A stretch of DNA of 64,000 nucleotides. Source: Ahaetulla prasina. Taxonomy: Eukaryota > Chordata > Lepidosauria > Squamata > Colubridae. The notes beneath the pieces are model-generated. The model saw nothing but the letters and a program-made list of their open reading frames with translations. It made no database searches and was not told the origin of the DNA. Numbering within the stretch: the stretch's first letter is position 1; every line of letters begins with the position of its first letter. Below, piece after piece: positions 11,016 to 22,253 of the stretch. The stretch is from NCBI RefSeq assembly GCF_028640845.1, contig NC_080539.1, forward strand, positions 107,100,554 to 107,164,553, written 5' to 3'. A program made the position numbers and the translations under genes.

Positions 11016-11151
11016 CTTTTGGTGGATGAAGTTTATGCCCAGTTTTCTCACACCACCCAACAGGGTGAATATCTGAAGAATCAGCATTCAGCCAAAAATC
11101 GTAACAATCTGGGTATTCATCAAAATGAAGTCTAATTCTATAGCCACAAAT
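11016..11151 (-). CDS. L3MBTL3: L3MBTL3 MBT1 third exon
   Basis: A 136-nt exon entered at phase 0 (acceptor gattttag), leaving one base (G) at a gtacta donor. It encodes ICGYRIRLHFDEYPDCYDFW, then LNADSSDIHPVGW and CEKTGHKLHPPKG. It completes MBT repeat 1, with the typical LHF-x4-DCYDFW strand and the DIHPVGWC turn. In L(3)mbt-family proteins the repeat-1 pocket is usually less favourable for methyl-lysine than that of repeat 2. Relative to mammals, GYSDC is EYPDC and the DALD stretch is DSSD. Confidence 0.96.
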
Positions 11152-11555
11152 CTAAAATCAGAGTGTATAAAAATATACATATGAGTAGAAGTGTTCATGG
11201 GCCTTAAGAGTCAATTATCTAATAGGGGAATAATTTTCAAACAAATTTTAGATTGCATAATCATTCAGAAGTTGAATCATACAACATTTAATAAAAGATG
11301 TACTGGTTACAAATTTAGATAAATTTAGAAACTTAGAATAATTAAAAGGCTTTACAGAAATTCCAGAAAGTATGACTTTGCAACAAAGCTCTTCTTATAT
11401 TCTTATTTATAGCTTATAATTCTATGATACCTGGCTCTAAATGATGGGATGCAATTATTTTCTCACTGCCTGCTATAACTTGTTTTTAATACAGATAAAT
11501 GTATAGGTAAATATTGCTAAAATCAAGTTTCTTGTTTTATCATTCTGGCACTCAC

Positions 11556-11660
11556 CTCTGCTATTGTAAGCACACAGTACATTGATTGATGCTCAGGATC
11601 CACTCCTTCTAGTTTCATTCCAACTTTGAATCCATTTTTGTTGTATGGGAAGGACTGGTA
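11556..11660 (-). CDS. L3MBTL3: L3MBTL3 MBT1 second exon
   Basis: A 105-nt exon, phase 0 at both ends (acceptor cttctag, donor gtgagtg). It encodes YQSFPYNKNGFKVGMKLEGV, then DPEHQSMYCVLTIAE. This is the core of MBT repeat 1: the GFKVGMKLEGVDPEH signature is almost the same as in mammalian L3MBTL3, with small changes (Y for H at the second residue; M and I for V). The neighbouring intron to the left is only 404 bp, the shortest in the window. Confidence 0.96.
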
Positions 11661-13500
11661 CTAGAAGTAAAATGTCAAGTTTTATTTAACATAAGCATTT
11701 CTGAAATACGCCAATTTTTCTTATTTTTCTCCATTAAGAAGAAAATCCAGATCTTCCAAACTGATACCAGCTAATGAAACTTTTTTCCCCACCTCCATAT
11801 TTTTTTTTAAAAAGAGCAACTATATGGACATAAACTAGATCAAAATCTTCAGGATAAAATACATTATGCATTTCCTAAGTAATAAATATGTTAATATATT
11901 TCCGGATTAATGGCTCTGCCTCTCTCATCTTTTACATTCCTGCTGTGCGAGTTGTATTTTGAACTTAGGTTAAGTAATTATGTCATCATATGCTTCATTA
12001 TGCAGTACAATATTGCATATATGTCTGTCTGACCTTTAAGAATGGGGTTTTCTTTACTGTGTCAGTTATATCTTTTTGTTTCTAACTGATTTTACAGTTT
12101 GTGCCTTAAGTAGAGATAGTAAATACAAGGATGAGTACAGCTGTGTTTCCTTATCTCTCTCTGCAGCAAAGCATAGGAATTGCTTGCTGGAATAACAATT
12201 AAAAGATTTTGTATAAGTCATATATATAAGTAAGCTGCATTTATGTTTTCATACAATGAAAGATACTCATGTCTTCCTTTCTGTTATTTTTTTTAACCAT
12301 TGTAAAATAATTCTACTGGCACCTCCTATTAATGTATACACATTGTGATCAACATTCTCTTTAAAACTTATGTAACCTAGTAGTTCTTATTCTTGGTTCA
12401 TCTGGGTACAAAAAAAACCTAATAACTGTCGGTAGTAACCTGGTAGCTTTGATAAATAAACGACTCTTTGGATCCTCTACAGTGATTGGTATTTATTGCT
12501 GAAGTTTTTCTACCACAGTGCTAAAACTAATTTTAATACCAAGATTTTGACAAATTTCTTATATGAAGAATAAATACTGGTTTGTGAAAAGTATCTGCTT
12601 GTTCCACAATGATTTTTCTAGTTATTCAATGAAGATATAACCATGCAAAAATCAATTTATTTTAAAAAATAATTTTACTAGCAGAATTTTGCATTACTGC
12701 TTGTATTAAAACAAGTGTAAAAATAAATTGATTTGCAAGTTTCTGTTATTGTTTCGCTCTCTGAAACTGATTGACATACAGCAAAAAAAAGTCAATGGTC
12801 CAGGCAAAAGAAATAACAATTAAGAAGCAATGTGTGTCTACGTGTGTCTGTGGGTGCGGGCAGAGGAGGTGCCACAAGATTATACACAACTTTCTGTTAA
12901 TTCTTTCCTAGGAACCAAGTCTCACTACTCCTTTTTGTCTACTTGAATGACTGTTATTAACCACATTAACTGTGGTTAATTAGAATTACTTCTGTAAAGT
13001 TATTGATGTACAGTTACCTCAATTGAAGCTTCTCACCAGAGGTTTCTAGTAATCAAAGCTGTAACCACTGATCCTGTCAAAATACACAGGATCCACCTTG
13101 CATTCAACTTAAACTAGTGCTATTGTTGTACAGTCCTTCTTGTAATTCTTACTAAATTTGCTCCATAATAACTTACTATTTTCACAGAACCAAAATTGTA
13201 TGTATAATAACAGCATCTATATATGCATTAGAAGAATACCAGGAATGGATATAGTATGAAAAAAACAGAGGCAGAGAAATGTTGCATATAAAGAGTGTTG
13301 TTTTTGTATGCCAAAATGATATAATCTAGAATTCTTTAACTGCCTATAAAATTATGAGATTTGTTTATTGATTCTCTGACACAATCTTTATTTTAGTCTA
13401 TACAAAAATATTCTACATAATGTCCATTTAAAAAGCCATTAACCATTATCTAACTATTACAACTATTGAAATGTTTATTTTCTATTTAGGATTGTTTACA
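11661..13500. other. L3MBTL3 intron, nothing recognised
   Basis: AT-rich intron between the duplicated exon block and the second MBT1 exon. No exon, SINE or LINE recognised. Confidence 0.45.
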
Positions 13501-13514
13501 CTATGTGCTCCAAT

Positions 13515-13519
<5 letters not shown>

Positions 13520-13565
<46 letters not shown>
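13520..13565. repeat. (AC)n dinucleotide microsatellite
   Basis: About 22 uninterrupted ac units after tttttt, located 125 bp left of the 814-bp tandem duplication. Confidence 0.98.
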
Positions 13566-13569
<4 letters not shown>

Positions 13570-13689
13570 TTAGATATATAAGCCCCTCTTCCAACTCATT
13601 ACTGACTCTAAGCTGCATGCATTTAAACAAACACACAATTGGTAAAATAAAGCAAAAGAGAATAAATATAATGGGTGAACAAAAAAAAC

Positions 13690-14503
13690 CCATAACCAAA
13701 AGGGACAATGTACTCCAAATGGACATAGCTAACTTATCCCAGAATTTGGGGTAGGGAAAACAGTTTAAAAACTTATCTTCACCGATGTACAAACCAAAAC
13801 CAAACACAAATGCATACACCTAGCTTCTAACTTCAGGCTGCCAGCAGTAATAACACCAATGAATTCTTATTGCAATGTTTTGGAATTGGGCTTAGAGGCA
13901 TACAGAAATAATCTTAAATACATCGATAAATACAAAAATCTAAGGAAGTATGAAATAACAATTCAAACATTATGCATAATAATTTTAAACGGAGGCAACA
14001 GCATGCTTAGCTAAATCACCATCAACATTTAAAGACTGCTGGGGAAAAAACAAGTTTTCAGCTGCTGTTAAAAATGTTTAGAAGAGTTAAATACAATACA
14101 ACTAGAATTCCAGAACTATGTTGTCACTATGAAAACCTGCCCTTATATGCAGGTTACCTATAAAAGAACAACACCTGGGATAATCTCCTCTACATCAGTT
14201 ATTACATACAAACATAGTAACATCGGTGAACTGCCTTTCGTAAGTAAGGGAACTAACATAACCTTATCAGTCATGTCAAAATTTTAAGTTCACCTTTATT
14301 TAACACAATTATCTAGCAAAGTATATATTCCTCAAACCAATTAATTAGGATTTTACAGGAGAGCTTACCTCTTTAAAAATCTTAGGAGGTGCTGCTATCG
14401 CCTTTTCTTCTTCCAAATATGAAGACCAACTCCATGCTTTCTTTCCCTTTGACATTAAAGCTGAAATTAGAAATCAAACAATTAAAAAAATAGACAATAA
14501 AAT
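13690..14503. repeat. Left unit of an 814-bp perfect tandem duplication
   Basis: The sequence from ccataaccaaaag at 13,690 to tagacaataaaat at 14,503 repeats immediately at 14,504-15,317 with no difference noticed on reading. Each unit contains one 92-nt MBT1 exon with its splice sites, about 110 bp of upstream-side intron and about 600 bp of intron on the other side. The junction has no evident transposon end. Identity along the whole length means a very recent event, a polymorphism, or an assembly artefact. Confidence 0.97.
14369..14460 (-). CDS. L3MBTL3: L3MBTL3 MBT1 first exon, duplicate (downstream copy)
   Basis: Second, identical copy of the 92-nt exon that opens MBT repeat 1: the SWSSYLEEEKAIAAPPKIFK stretch corresponds to the W-x3-YLEE-K-A-x-AP-x-x-LF pattern that begins MBT repeats. 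It ends at phase 0 (AAA GAG) and joins directly to TAC CAG TCC of the 11,660 exon. It is the copy nearest to the next exon. Which copy is original cannot be told, since no difference between them was seen. Confidence 0.9.
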
Positions 14504-15317
14504 CCATAACCAAAAGGGACAATGTACTCCAAATGGACATAGCTAACTTATCCCAGAATTTGGGGTAGGGAAAACAGTTTAAAAACTTATCTTCACCGAT
14601 GTACAAACCAAAACCAAACACAAATGCATACACCTAGCTTCTAACTTCAGGCTGCCAGCAGTAATAACACCAATGAATTCTTATTGCAATGTTTTGGAAT
14701 TGGGCTTAGAGGCATACAGAAATAATCTTAAATACATCGATAAATACAAAAATCTAAGGAAGTATGAAATAACAATTCAAACATTATGCATAATAATTTT
14801 AAACGGAGGCAACAGCATGCTTAGCTAAATCACCATCAACATTTAAAGACTGCTGGGGAAAAAACAAGTTTTCAGCTGCTGTTAAAAATGTTTAGAAGAG
14901 TTAAATACAATACAACTAGAATTCCAGAACTATGTTGTCACTATGAAAACCTGCCCTTATATGCAGGTTACCTATAAAAGAACAACACCTGGGATAATCT
15001 CCTCTACATCAGTTATTACATACAAACATAGTAACATCGGTGAACTGCCTTTCGTAAGTAAGGGAACTAACATAACCTTATCAGTCATGTCAAAATTTTA
15101 AGTTCACCTTTATTTAACACAATTATCTAGCAAAGTATATATTCCTCAAACCAATTAATTAGGATTTTACAGGAGAGCTTACCTCTTTAAAAATCTTAGG
15201 AGGTGCTGCTATCGCCTTTTCTTCTTCCAAATATGAAGACCAACTCCATGCTTTCTTTCCCTTTGACATTAAAGCTGAAATTAGAAATCAAACAATTAAA
15301 AAAATAGACAATAAAAT
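14504..15317. repeat. Right unit of the 814-bp tandem duplication
   Basis: Second unit, from ccataac at 14,504 to acaataaaat at 15,317, after which unique intron (ctattctcagaag) resumes. It contains the exon copy at 15,183-15,274. The unit is phase-breaking for the gene if both exons are spliced. Confidence 0.97.
15183..15274 (-). CDS. L3MBTL3: L3MBTL3 MBT1 first exon, duplicate (upstream copy)
   Basis: A 92-nt exon with acceptor aatttcag and donor gtaagc, encoding LMSKGKKAWSWSSYLEEEKA then IAAPPKIFKE, the N-terminal arm of the first MBT repeat. It lies in the right-hand unit of an 814-bp tandem duplication and is identical to the exon at 14,369-14,460, including splice sites and flanking intron. 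It is the first copy met by the transcript. Because 92 is not a multiple of 3, joining it to the second copy shifts to a frame that reads CTT TAA, an immediate stop. The normal protein therefore needs exactly one of the two copies. Confidence 0.9.
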
Positions 15318-15654
15318 CTATTCTCAGAAGACATGCGTAAGCTGCTACCTGCACGCAGGTAACTGTCCATGTTTTGCTTTCAAACTCCTGAAAAGCATCT
15401 TATCACCAAGTGTAGGATGATTCTCTTCCCCGTCCCATTCATAGATAGTAATTATGTTGATGAAAAATCTTGCATTGTTATTGGGTAAATATGGTAACAT
15501 CATCCTATATACTTCAAAGCAATGTATTATTGTAGTACAATGTAGTAAAGCAATGTTACCAAACAGGTAATCATAAAATTATGACATGCCTAATAAATCT
15601 ATACTTTGAGGAATCCTGCCTTGGAGTTTTGATTTCCTTTGGGCTGTTACTTGG

Positions 15655-16028
15655 AACCTTGACTTACAGTAGTTCATTTAGTGACCATTCAAAGTTACAA
15701 TGGCACTAAAAGAGTGACTTATGCAGTTTTCACTCACCTTTGTAGCATCCCCATGATCATGTGATCAAAATTCAGACGTTTCGCAACTGAGCCACAGTAA
15801 TGACCTTCATTGTGTCCCAAGGTCATATGAAAGCCTTTTGAAACTTTTTGACAAACAAAATCAATGGGGATACCATATTCACTTAACAACTGTATTACTA
15901 ATTTGTCAACTATGATGCTTCACTTAATAACTGTGGCAAGAAAGGTCTCAAAATGGGAAAAAACTTAACAAGTGTCAAAACAACAGAAATTTGGGGCTCA
16001 ATTATGGTTGTAAGTCCAGGACTATCTG
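15655..16028. mobile_element. TA-flanked palindromic MITE
   Basis: Family member: left part ttgacttacagtagttcatt, internal gtgacttatgcagtt, catgatcatgtgatcaaaat, right end gtaagtccaggactatctg followed by ta. Lies in the intron between the basic-linker exon and the duplicated MBT1 exon. Confidence 0.8.
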
Positions 16029-16259
16029 TATTTGGGTGAACAGCACCACAACAGCTTGCTGTTAATTAAGACAGCAGGGATAGTAGATGACTACCATCAA
16101 AGTGAAAATTATAGATCAGCTTACAGGTAACTAATACTGCCTAATCTTATTATTTTCCTTAAAGAAGCATATTCACTCTTTTAGGAAAATTCACTCTTTT
16201 ACAAAATACTGAATGTTTTGCTATGTACAGCACAGTTATTATAATAAAGTGATATCATT

Positions 16260-16645
16260 GACTAAGTATAACAGTATATTCTTTTAATTAATTAATTTAA
16301 TATTTGTATAGCCATCTATCCCACTTTAGTGACTCTGGGCTTCATACCTAATAACCTCACCTTCAACCTCACCTCAGGGGCGGGGGGGGGGGGATGATGT
16401 TCCAGAAGATGGGGACTATGTCAATTTTATCAACCAAACATAATGGGAATGTTCACCTATGACATTATGAAAAATCAATGACCAAAAGATATTTGCAAAC
16501 AGTATAAATATGTAAAATTCACAGATTCATATAATGTGGTTGCTCATATAATCTTAATCAATCCATTTACCTCAAGATGTATTTTAAGTTTTTTGAGGAA
16601 CTGAAGGAAAACTTTATTCTGCTAAAGTATTATAAATCAACTTAC
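16260..16645. other. Decayed SINE tail and intron
   Basis: At 16,285-16,375 is a worn copy of the SINE 3' part (tatttgtatagccatctatc ... ctctgggcttcata), followed by a G-run (16,380-16,392). The rest up to the exon is unrecognised. Confidence 0.4.
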
Positions 16646-16730
16646 TTTGTTTTAAAATTGCCACCTCTCGTTTCCTTTTCCGTGTGGCTCTTTGAGATAC
16701 TCTCAGTATTCTTCCTTCAGAGTTCTCTTC
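16646..16730 (-). CDS. L3MBTL3: L3MBTL3 exon, basic linker before MBT1
   Basis: An 85-nt exon entered at phase 0 (acceptor tgcaatttag). It encodes EENSEGRILRVSQRATRKRK followed by REVAILKQ, leaving one base (A) at a gtaagt donor. The run TRKRKRE is a plausible nuclear localisation signal. Mammalian L3MBTL3 has a similar ILRGSQRARRKRR block at this place. The leftover A must be completed by CT from the following exon, giving ACT (Thr). Both copies of the next exon begin with CT, so either can follow in frame. Confidence 0.92.
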
Positions 16731-17357
16731 CTAAATTGCAAAATTAAATATTGCGACTGGCATAATTATCATTTATGATTATCAAACAAAGAAGTTCCTG
16801 TTCTGACAGTATTTTGAATATTTAAATATGATTTCAGTTCATGTAAAAATCAATGGAGAATGAAGTACCAGTCTGCAGAGTGGTGTTTGATTAAACTAGG
16901 AAGATAGTATTATGAACAACTTTAGTACACCTGAAACCAGATGTCTGAATACAATTCAATTTTGATTTGCAATATTAACAGTGAACTACAATACAGGACT
17001 TTTCCAATTATTCTCTCAATACAAAAGAGAAGAATAGCAATATGCTCTCTATAAGACTCTTTTAAGAAAATGACTACACTGTAGACCAGATATGTTTATA
17101 AAATTCGGGGAAGGGGAGTTATTTGAGACTGCTGAAATATCACGTAGTCCAGAAATCTCATGAGATTGGGGCAAATCAGTTAAATTTATATTTAAATGTA
17201 CCACTCCATTTATTTGGTGGTTGTTCAATCAACCACTGAACAAATTATGATTGGCAACAGGCTTAAAGTGCACAGGTTTTACAAACAGGGACTACTGTAC
17301 AGTACTAAAACTACAAGAAATGGTCTAATCTAGAACAATCAACTGAAAAATACTAAC

Positions 17358-17481
17358 TGTTTCTTTATCTTTTTCTTCAATAACCTCTCCTTTGGATGGC
17401 AGTTTGCTTTTTCTCTTTTGAATACCCTTAGAATAGTCTTCGTCACTGCATTCTGACACATCTTTTTCTTCCTTTGATTCC
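17358..17481 (-). CDS. L3MBTL3: L3MBTL3 exon, charged linker
   Basis: A 124-nt exon entered after AA so that the first codon is AAG (Lys), then ESKEEKDVSECSDEDY, SKGIQKRKSKLPSKG and EVIEEKDKET, ending at phase 0 before a gttagt donor. The acceptor is attctag. Composition is an acidic patch followed by a basic cluster (QKRKSK), typical of the poorly conserved disordered linker before the first MBT repeat; the basic run could serve as a nuclear localisation signal (inference). Sequence identity with mammals is low here, so the call rests mostly on matching splice phases and position between two recognisable exons. Confidence 0.88.
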
Positions 17482-18861
17482 CTAGAATGAGAATTAAATT
17501 GCATTAATTACCACAAGGAAAAAGTTTTAATTCACAAAACAAGACTTTGCATCTTTCAAACCTTTCCTTTCCTATTTCTCCTCAAAGTGCATACTTTAAA
17601 AGGGCATTTTAAAAGAAAAGAAATAGTAAATTTGAATACCGTCAAGTGGAATAATAGAAAGACTGCAATCCATTGAAAGATTGAAGAGATTATTAAGTAA
17701 AAGAGTAAAATAAATTTCTCAAATGACCACAGTAAAAGCAACAGTGCAATAATTATTTGCATTAGCGATAAACTGAACCACACTATTACTAACAGAGAAG
17801 AAAACAGAAAATATGCAGTCTTTCCCTTTTTAAGTTAATGCATGGTCCTCAATAACAACACGTGACTTTTCTGCCATAAATTCCAATATACTGGATTGCA
17901 TCTAAATAGAACTTTTATAAAATCTAAGTGAATAATGCAAACTTTTTTGGTCATATGTTCATATACTAAGTTAAATTCTATGAATAAATACTGATGCTGC
18001 AATCTTTAACTAGAAGTCAAATTTACTGGGATTTATTTTTTAATAGATATGTATCAGAACTGTTCAAATTCTTATAGCACTCAGGAATGTGACTGAAGCG
18101 GCTATCTTTGACAGCCATGTGTTTTTCTTTTGCAGGTTTACTTCCACTGCTTCTTTTAAGACTGCTTCTGAATATCTTATGCTCCTATTCTCTTTCAAAG
18201 AATATGACTGCCCTAATGTACACAAGATTGCACCCAAGGCTGCACCTGTTGACACTTAGCTATGAATTATATTGAATGGTAATCAAACATATGACTATTC
18301 TGGCAGATTTATATTATGCTCACAAACCAACAGTGGTAATTACCGAGAAAAATATGCCTTCTCTGAGATGTGTAAGGTCAATACTGTTTCAAGCTCTTGG
18401 GGATTCTTTTATTTATAAACTTATTTAAATAGCTGCAAAAAGCATTTGCCTTGTTTTGTATAACTGAATAGGGGTCAATAATGCCGTATCGAAAGCTCTA
18501 CCCTGTCTACAGTATCCCCAAATGGCATTATAGAAGTCACATAGAAGGATTCCTAATAAATACATGTTTGAATTCTTGTGAGATCACCTTTGCTCTAAGC
18601 CTGGAATTTGTTAAGGGTGGATGGTTTCACCTGCAACAACTATACAGGACAGCATGATGGCAGCTGCCTCTAATTTCCCGGTACTTTTTCTCCTTTGCTT
18701 CACAAACTCAGCAGTAATTAGCAACAATAATACAACATAGATTCCATTTTTTAAAAATCAACTGACAGTTCAGCAAGTATTTTTATCCAGTGTTCCCTTA
18801 GGCGACAACAGAATTTGTACTTGCCATGATATTGTGTTGTATGTATTATATTAACTCTTAC
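17482..18861. other. L3MBTL3 intron, nothing recognised
   Basis: No exon or repeat family identified; short open frames only. Confidence 0.4.
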
Positions 18862-19021
18862 TTGTTTTTAAACAGATGGGCACATTTTTGGCTGCAAGTT
18901 CTTTCTCCAGCTACAAACTCCACTGATGTTCCAGACTGAAAACAATTTTCACAAAAATGAAGCCCATCTGCCTTTGCAGTTTCCTTCAATTTGGGTGGTA
19001 CTTCTGTTTTTTCTGAGAATG
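18862..19021 (-). CDS. L3MBTL3: L3MBTL3 exon with Cys-rich zinc-finger-like module
   Basis: A 160-nt exon, entered with one base carried over and leaving two bases (AA) at a gtaagag donor. It encodes FSEKTEVPPKLKETAKADG, then HFCENCFQSGTSVEFVAGE and TCSQKCAHLFKNK. The four cysteines form C-x2-C and C-x3-C pairs about 17 residues apart, the spacing of FCS-type zinc fingers found in several Polycomb and MBT proteins. The position between the N-terminal segment and the acidic linker is as in mammalian L3MBTL3, although several residues in the loop differ from those I recall in mammals. Assignment to the gene is firm; calling the module a metal-binding finger is inference from cysteine spacing. 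Confidence 0.92.
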
Positions 19022-19539
19022 CTATACAGAAGAAAGAAAGCAGTGAATTTTCAGGATGACATACAAGTGGGGAAAAAAGATATTAATGAATTATGTTAAA
19101 AAATCATGACCAAGACTTTCAACTGAGAAACACACCTAGCACATGTCTGCCATTCCTTAAAGCAGCTATATCTTTACCCAGGATTGTGTGGCTGCTTTTG
19201 CAGCTGTAGAACAATCTATAGACAAAAAACATACTTGGCTGATGTGTTACAACTTTCATGCTGCAAAGCATCTTTTTGCTTTTGAGTTCAACCTCCTGTA
19301 CCTCTTTAATTACTGATACACATTTTTATCAGTTGATTCCCACAAGCGATCAGTGCTGACACTTTAGGAAAATCTTACAGGATTCATCTAAACCATTTAT
19401 TCATCAACAAGCTTATTTCTCCGAGTGATGGTGAACAGTTCAATACAGTGTGCATCTGCTGTAAATCAACTGCGTATCAAGGATAATAAGAATTCGTACT
19501 GAAAATAGAAAAGCCAATATCATAAAACCATAGTTTTGG

Positions 19540-20215
19540 TTTTTGTGTAATTTAAATCTTTTAATCTGTATAGTTTTAATAGTTTAACATATTGTAATTA
19601 TTGTTCTATTTGTTTTATAATCTGTAAACCACCCAAAGTCGCCTTTAATTTATTAATAATAAATGGTTTATTAATTAATAAATAAAGACCTTATATATAA
19701 CAATGTTGCAGTCACATCTAGAATATAGTGTGTAGTTTTGGTTGTCCACATCTTTAAAAGGGTATAGCGGAACTAGAGAAAGTTCAGAGGAAAGAAACTA
19801 AGTTGATCAAAGGACTGCATCTTACAAGGAAATATTGCAAGTTTGGGTGCCACTTATTTTAGAAAGGAAGCCAACAAAAGAGGATATGAATAAGGTATAC
19901 AAAACTGTACATGATATGGATAAGGAGAAGCTGTTTTCCCCTTCCCTAAATACTAGATCGAGATGTTAATGAAACTGAATCTTTGAAGAATTCAGCAAGA
20001 CAAAACAAAGTACTTTTACACCATAAGTAATTAAACTTTGGAATTTGGAGCTATGAAATATAATAGTGGCTACCAACATAGCTGGATTCAAAAGAGGGTT
20101 GGCCAAATTCACGGAAGAATTCTTTCTTGTGTAACTGGTTGGCCACTGCGAAGACAGATGGATGAATTATGTAGATTGACCAACAGTCCAATCCAACAAG
20201 ACACTTCTTAAAGTT
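19540..20215 (+). mobile_element. LINE/SINE 3' end and decayed CR1/L3-type fragment
   Basis: 19,540-19,690 resembles the 3' end of a LINE or dependent SINE (taaaccacccaaagtcgcct, then taataaataa repeats). From 19,690 a plus-strand fragment shows worn CR1/L3 features (agagaaagttcagaggaaag; aagagggttggccaaattc). No intact frame. Confidence 0.5.
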
Positions 20216-21386
20216 TTTCCTAGCCAACATTTAAATTACTACTTATATCAAGTGGTTTGCAAGCTTAAGAACTCTGGAAAAAATATTCTAGCAAACAGAT
20301 TTCAATATATAAAAGCTATTGGACTGGATCCCAGATGAGCAAAATTCTGCTCACTGGAACTCACAAGAGAAATAAGGACAAGTGATTTTTGATGAATTTG
20401 CCGTTTTCCTGAAGAGATGCTCCAGAGGACTGTGGAGCAGCATGAAGGCCACAAGGCAACAAGAGAATTCACAAATTAAATCTCTTTTAGACTTTCTCTA
20501 TTGGTAAGATTTTGCTGAACCTGGTCTCTTTCATAAATGAAAGATAAGGTCCTTTTCCTGGAAGCATAAGTCTGTATATAACCAGCATTTAGAGCAGGAA
20601 TGGGCAATCTTCTGGTTATTGGGGAATCAAATATAAAATTTGGGGGAGGGTGAAACCATAGTGAGCAGGGAAATGAGTGGGCAGAGCTGAAGTAGTTTAA
20701 GTAATTTGTCTTTTTTTCCTAAATTGGGTAAGGCCACTTTGGGGCTTACAATACCATTTCCAGGGCTTCCCACACAGCCTTATCCATCCCTGAGGCTAGA
20801 AACTGTTCAGCCCAGAACACAATTTAATTCAGCAGCTCTTTTCTGAAATATTCAGAATCCTATCACCTAGTTCTTAATGGGTTCTTATTAGTTTTCCATG
20901 GGCTTACGAAGAAGATTGTGTTTTAGCTTCACCACAGACAAATATATGGGAACCACAAAAACTTTAAACCATCTACTGAACTGCCTTCTCTGATCCTTTT
21001 ATCTGGTGCCACTTTTATTTTTAGTTTAGTCTTCGGATTATGGCTTAACTGTTTCAAGAGACAAAATGTGATTCTGTGAGCTAAGAGATGGTGTTGTATA
21101 TTACAAGAAAGCAGAAGCTGCAACCGTCTTCTCAGCAAAATCCATTAACAGTAACTTTTTTTTTACTTTTAATATAAATCCTGTTGATTTCGCGCCAACA
21201 TTTATGTGAATGTTTTAACTGCATTTAACATATTGTTTCTATTGTTTCCAGGCCACGAGAGCAAGCACTTGATCAAGGTTGGGGCCCCCATTTAGCAGAC
21301 AAACATGTCTAGTCCTTTCTTTCCCTTGTGGCAGTAGCAGGGAAGGTAGAATTGCATGTTTTTTTTTAGGAAGAATGCTTGGATTA
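20216..21386. other. L3MBTL3 intron, nothing clear
   Basis: Unrecognised except for a possible end of a DNA element at 20,593 (gagcaggaatgggcaatctt). The proline-rich exon of mammalian L3MBTL3 was sought here on the minus strand and not seen. Confidence 0.35.
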
Positions 21387-21394
21387 TGCCAAAT

Positions 21395-21662
21395 CAGGGC
21401 TGTCTTAACAACATTATGTGCCCTGGGCAAAGCAATGTACTGGGGCCCCTACAACAACTACTCACAGGAATAAAAATGTAACTGGTCATAAAATTAAACA
21501 TATATTTTCATGTTAGTACTAATAAAAAATGCAGTAAAATGTAATAAATATGTTGCTGTATTTATATGATACAAGGTCCATACACAGATTAGTATGGGGC
21601 CCCCTATGCTCGTGGGGCCCATGGGCAAGTGCCCATCAGGCCCATGCGTTAAGACAAACCTG
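21395..21662. mobile_element. hAT-like MITE with 8-bp target duplication
   Basis: Inverted ends cagggctgtcttaacaa and gcgttaagacaaacctg; flanks tgccaaat (21,387-21,394) and cgccaaat (21,663-21,670) form an 8-bp duplication with one mismatch. The interior is ggggcccc-rich near both ends. Confidence 0.88.
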
Positions 21663-21939
21663 CGCCAAATGCATATCTCTAGTCTTGAGCTTCACTTCCC
21701 CCTCTCCCCCCCATTACTTGCTACCCCAAGCTGTTTAAAAGTGGGAAATTATGCTAACATTGTAATTCATTCTTAGAAACAAATTTTAGAGTATTTGTAG
21801 AACAATTCTGCTCAGATGCCACCTCTTATTTAAAATGTATGCACAACAGAATTTATAACCTTGCTTAAGACAGCTAAACACACTGATATCCATATGAAAT
21901 TGTGATGCTAAGAAACAAAATTAAAATAACTGCACTGAC

Positions 21940-22051
21940 CTTCTTGGACAGTTGGCACCATCCAAGTTGTGGTAGCTGTAGCCTTCTTAACACTTTCCAT
22001 CTCTGTTACATCAGTGATTACTTCTAGAGCTCCAAATTCATTCACACAAAA
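21940..22051 (-). CDS. L3MBTL3: L3MBTL3 exon encoding the RBPJ-binding N-terminal segment
   Basis: A 112-nt exon entered at phase 0 after GSDLK. It reads FCVNEFGALEVITDVTEM, then a lysine pair and ATATTTWMVPTVQE, and leaves one base (G) over at a gtcagt donor. The TTWMVP stretch resembles the hydrophobic-W-x-P signature by which Notch RAM-type peptides bind RBPJ, and the N terminus of mammalian L3MBTL3 is reported to bind RBPJ. The residues are visible here; the function is transferred from the family. The acceptor is ttttaaaatcag. The next coding exon found (19,021) begins CA TTC, giving E-A-F-S-E. A proline-rich insert present in mammals at this joint was not seen. Confidence 0.95.
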
Positions 22052-22253
22052 CTGATTTTAAAATGTGAAAAAATAATAGGAAAAGTTTTAGTATCAATTT
22101 TAGTTTGTATATTTTACACAAGCACACACACACACACACAAAATGATATTTATGCTTCATCATATTGGCTCCTTAATTATCTCATTACTTATTTTAATTG
22201 ACAATGGGTTTGATTTTAGACAATAAGAAGTAGCTTTTATATTGCTACATATA

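Noticed and set aside
13496..13819. 107-codon frame ending in a Cys-Val run
   Set aside because: The Cys-Val run is the translated (ac)n microsatellite; the rest is intron of the duplicated unit.
14382..14633. 83-codon frame overlapping the duplicated MBT exon, partly repeated at 13,496-13,819
   Set aside because: Different frame from the exon and mostly intron; its repetition only reflects the 814-bp duplication.
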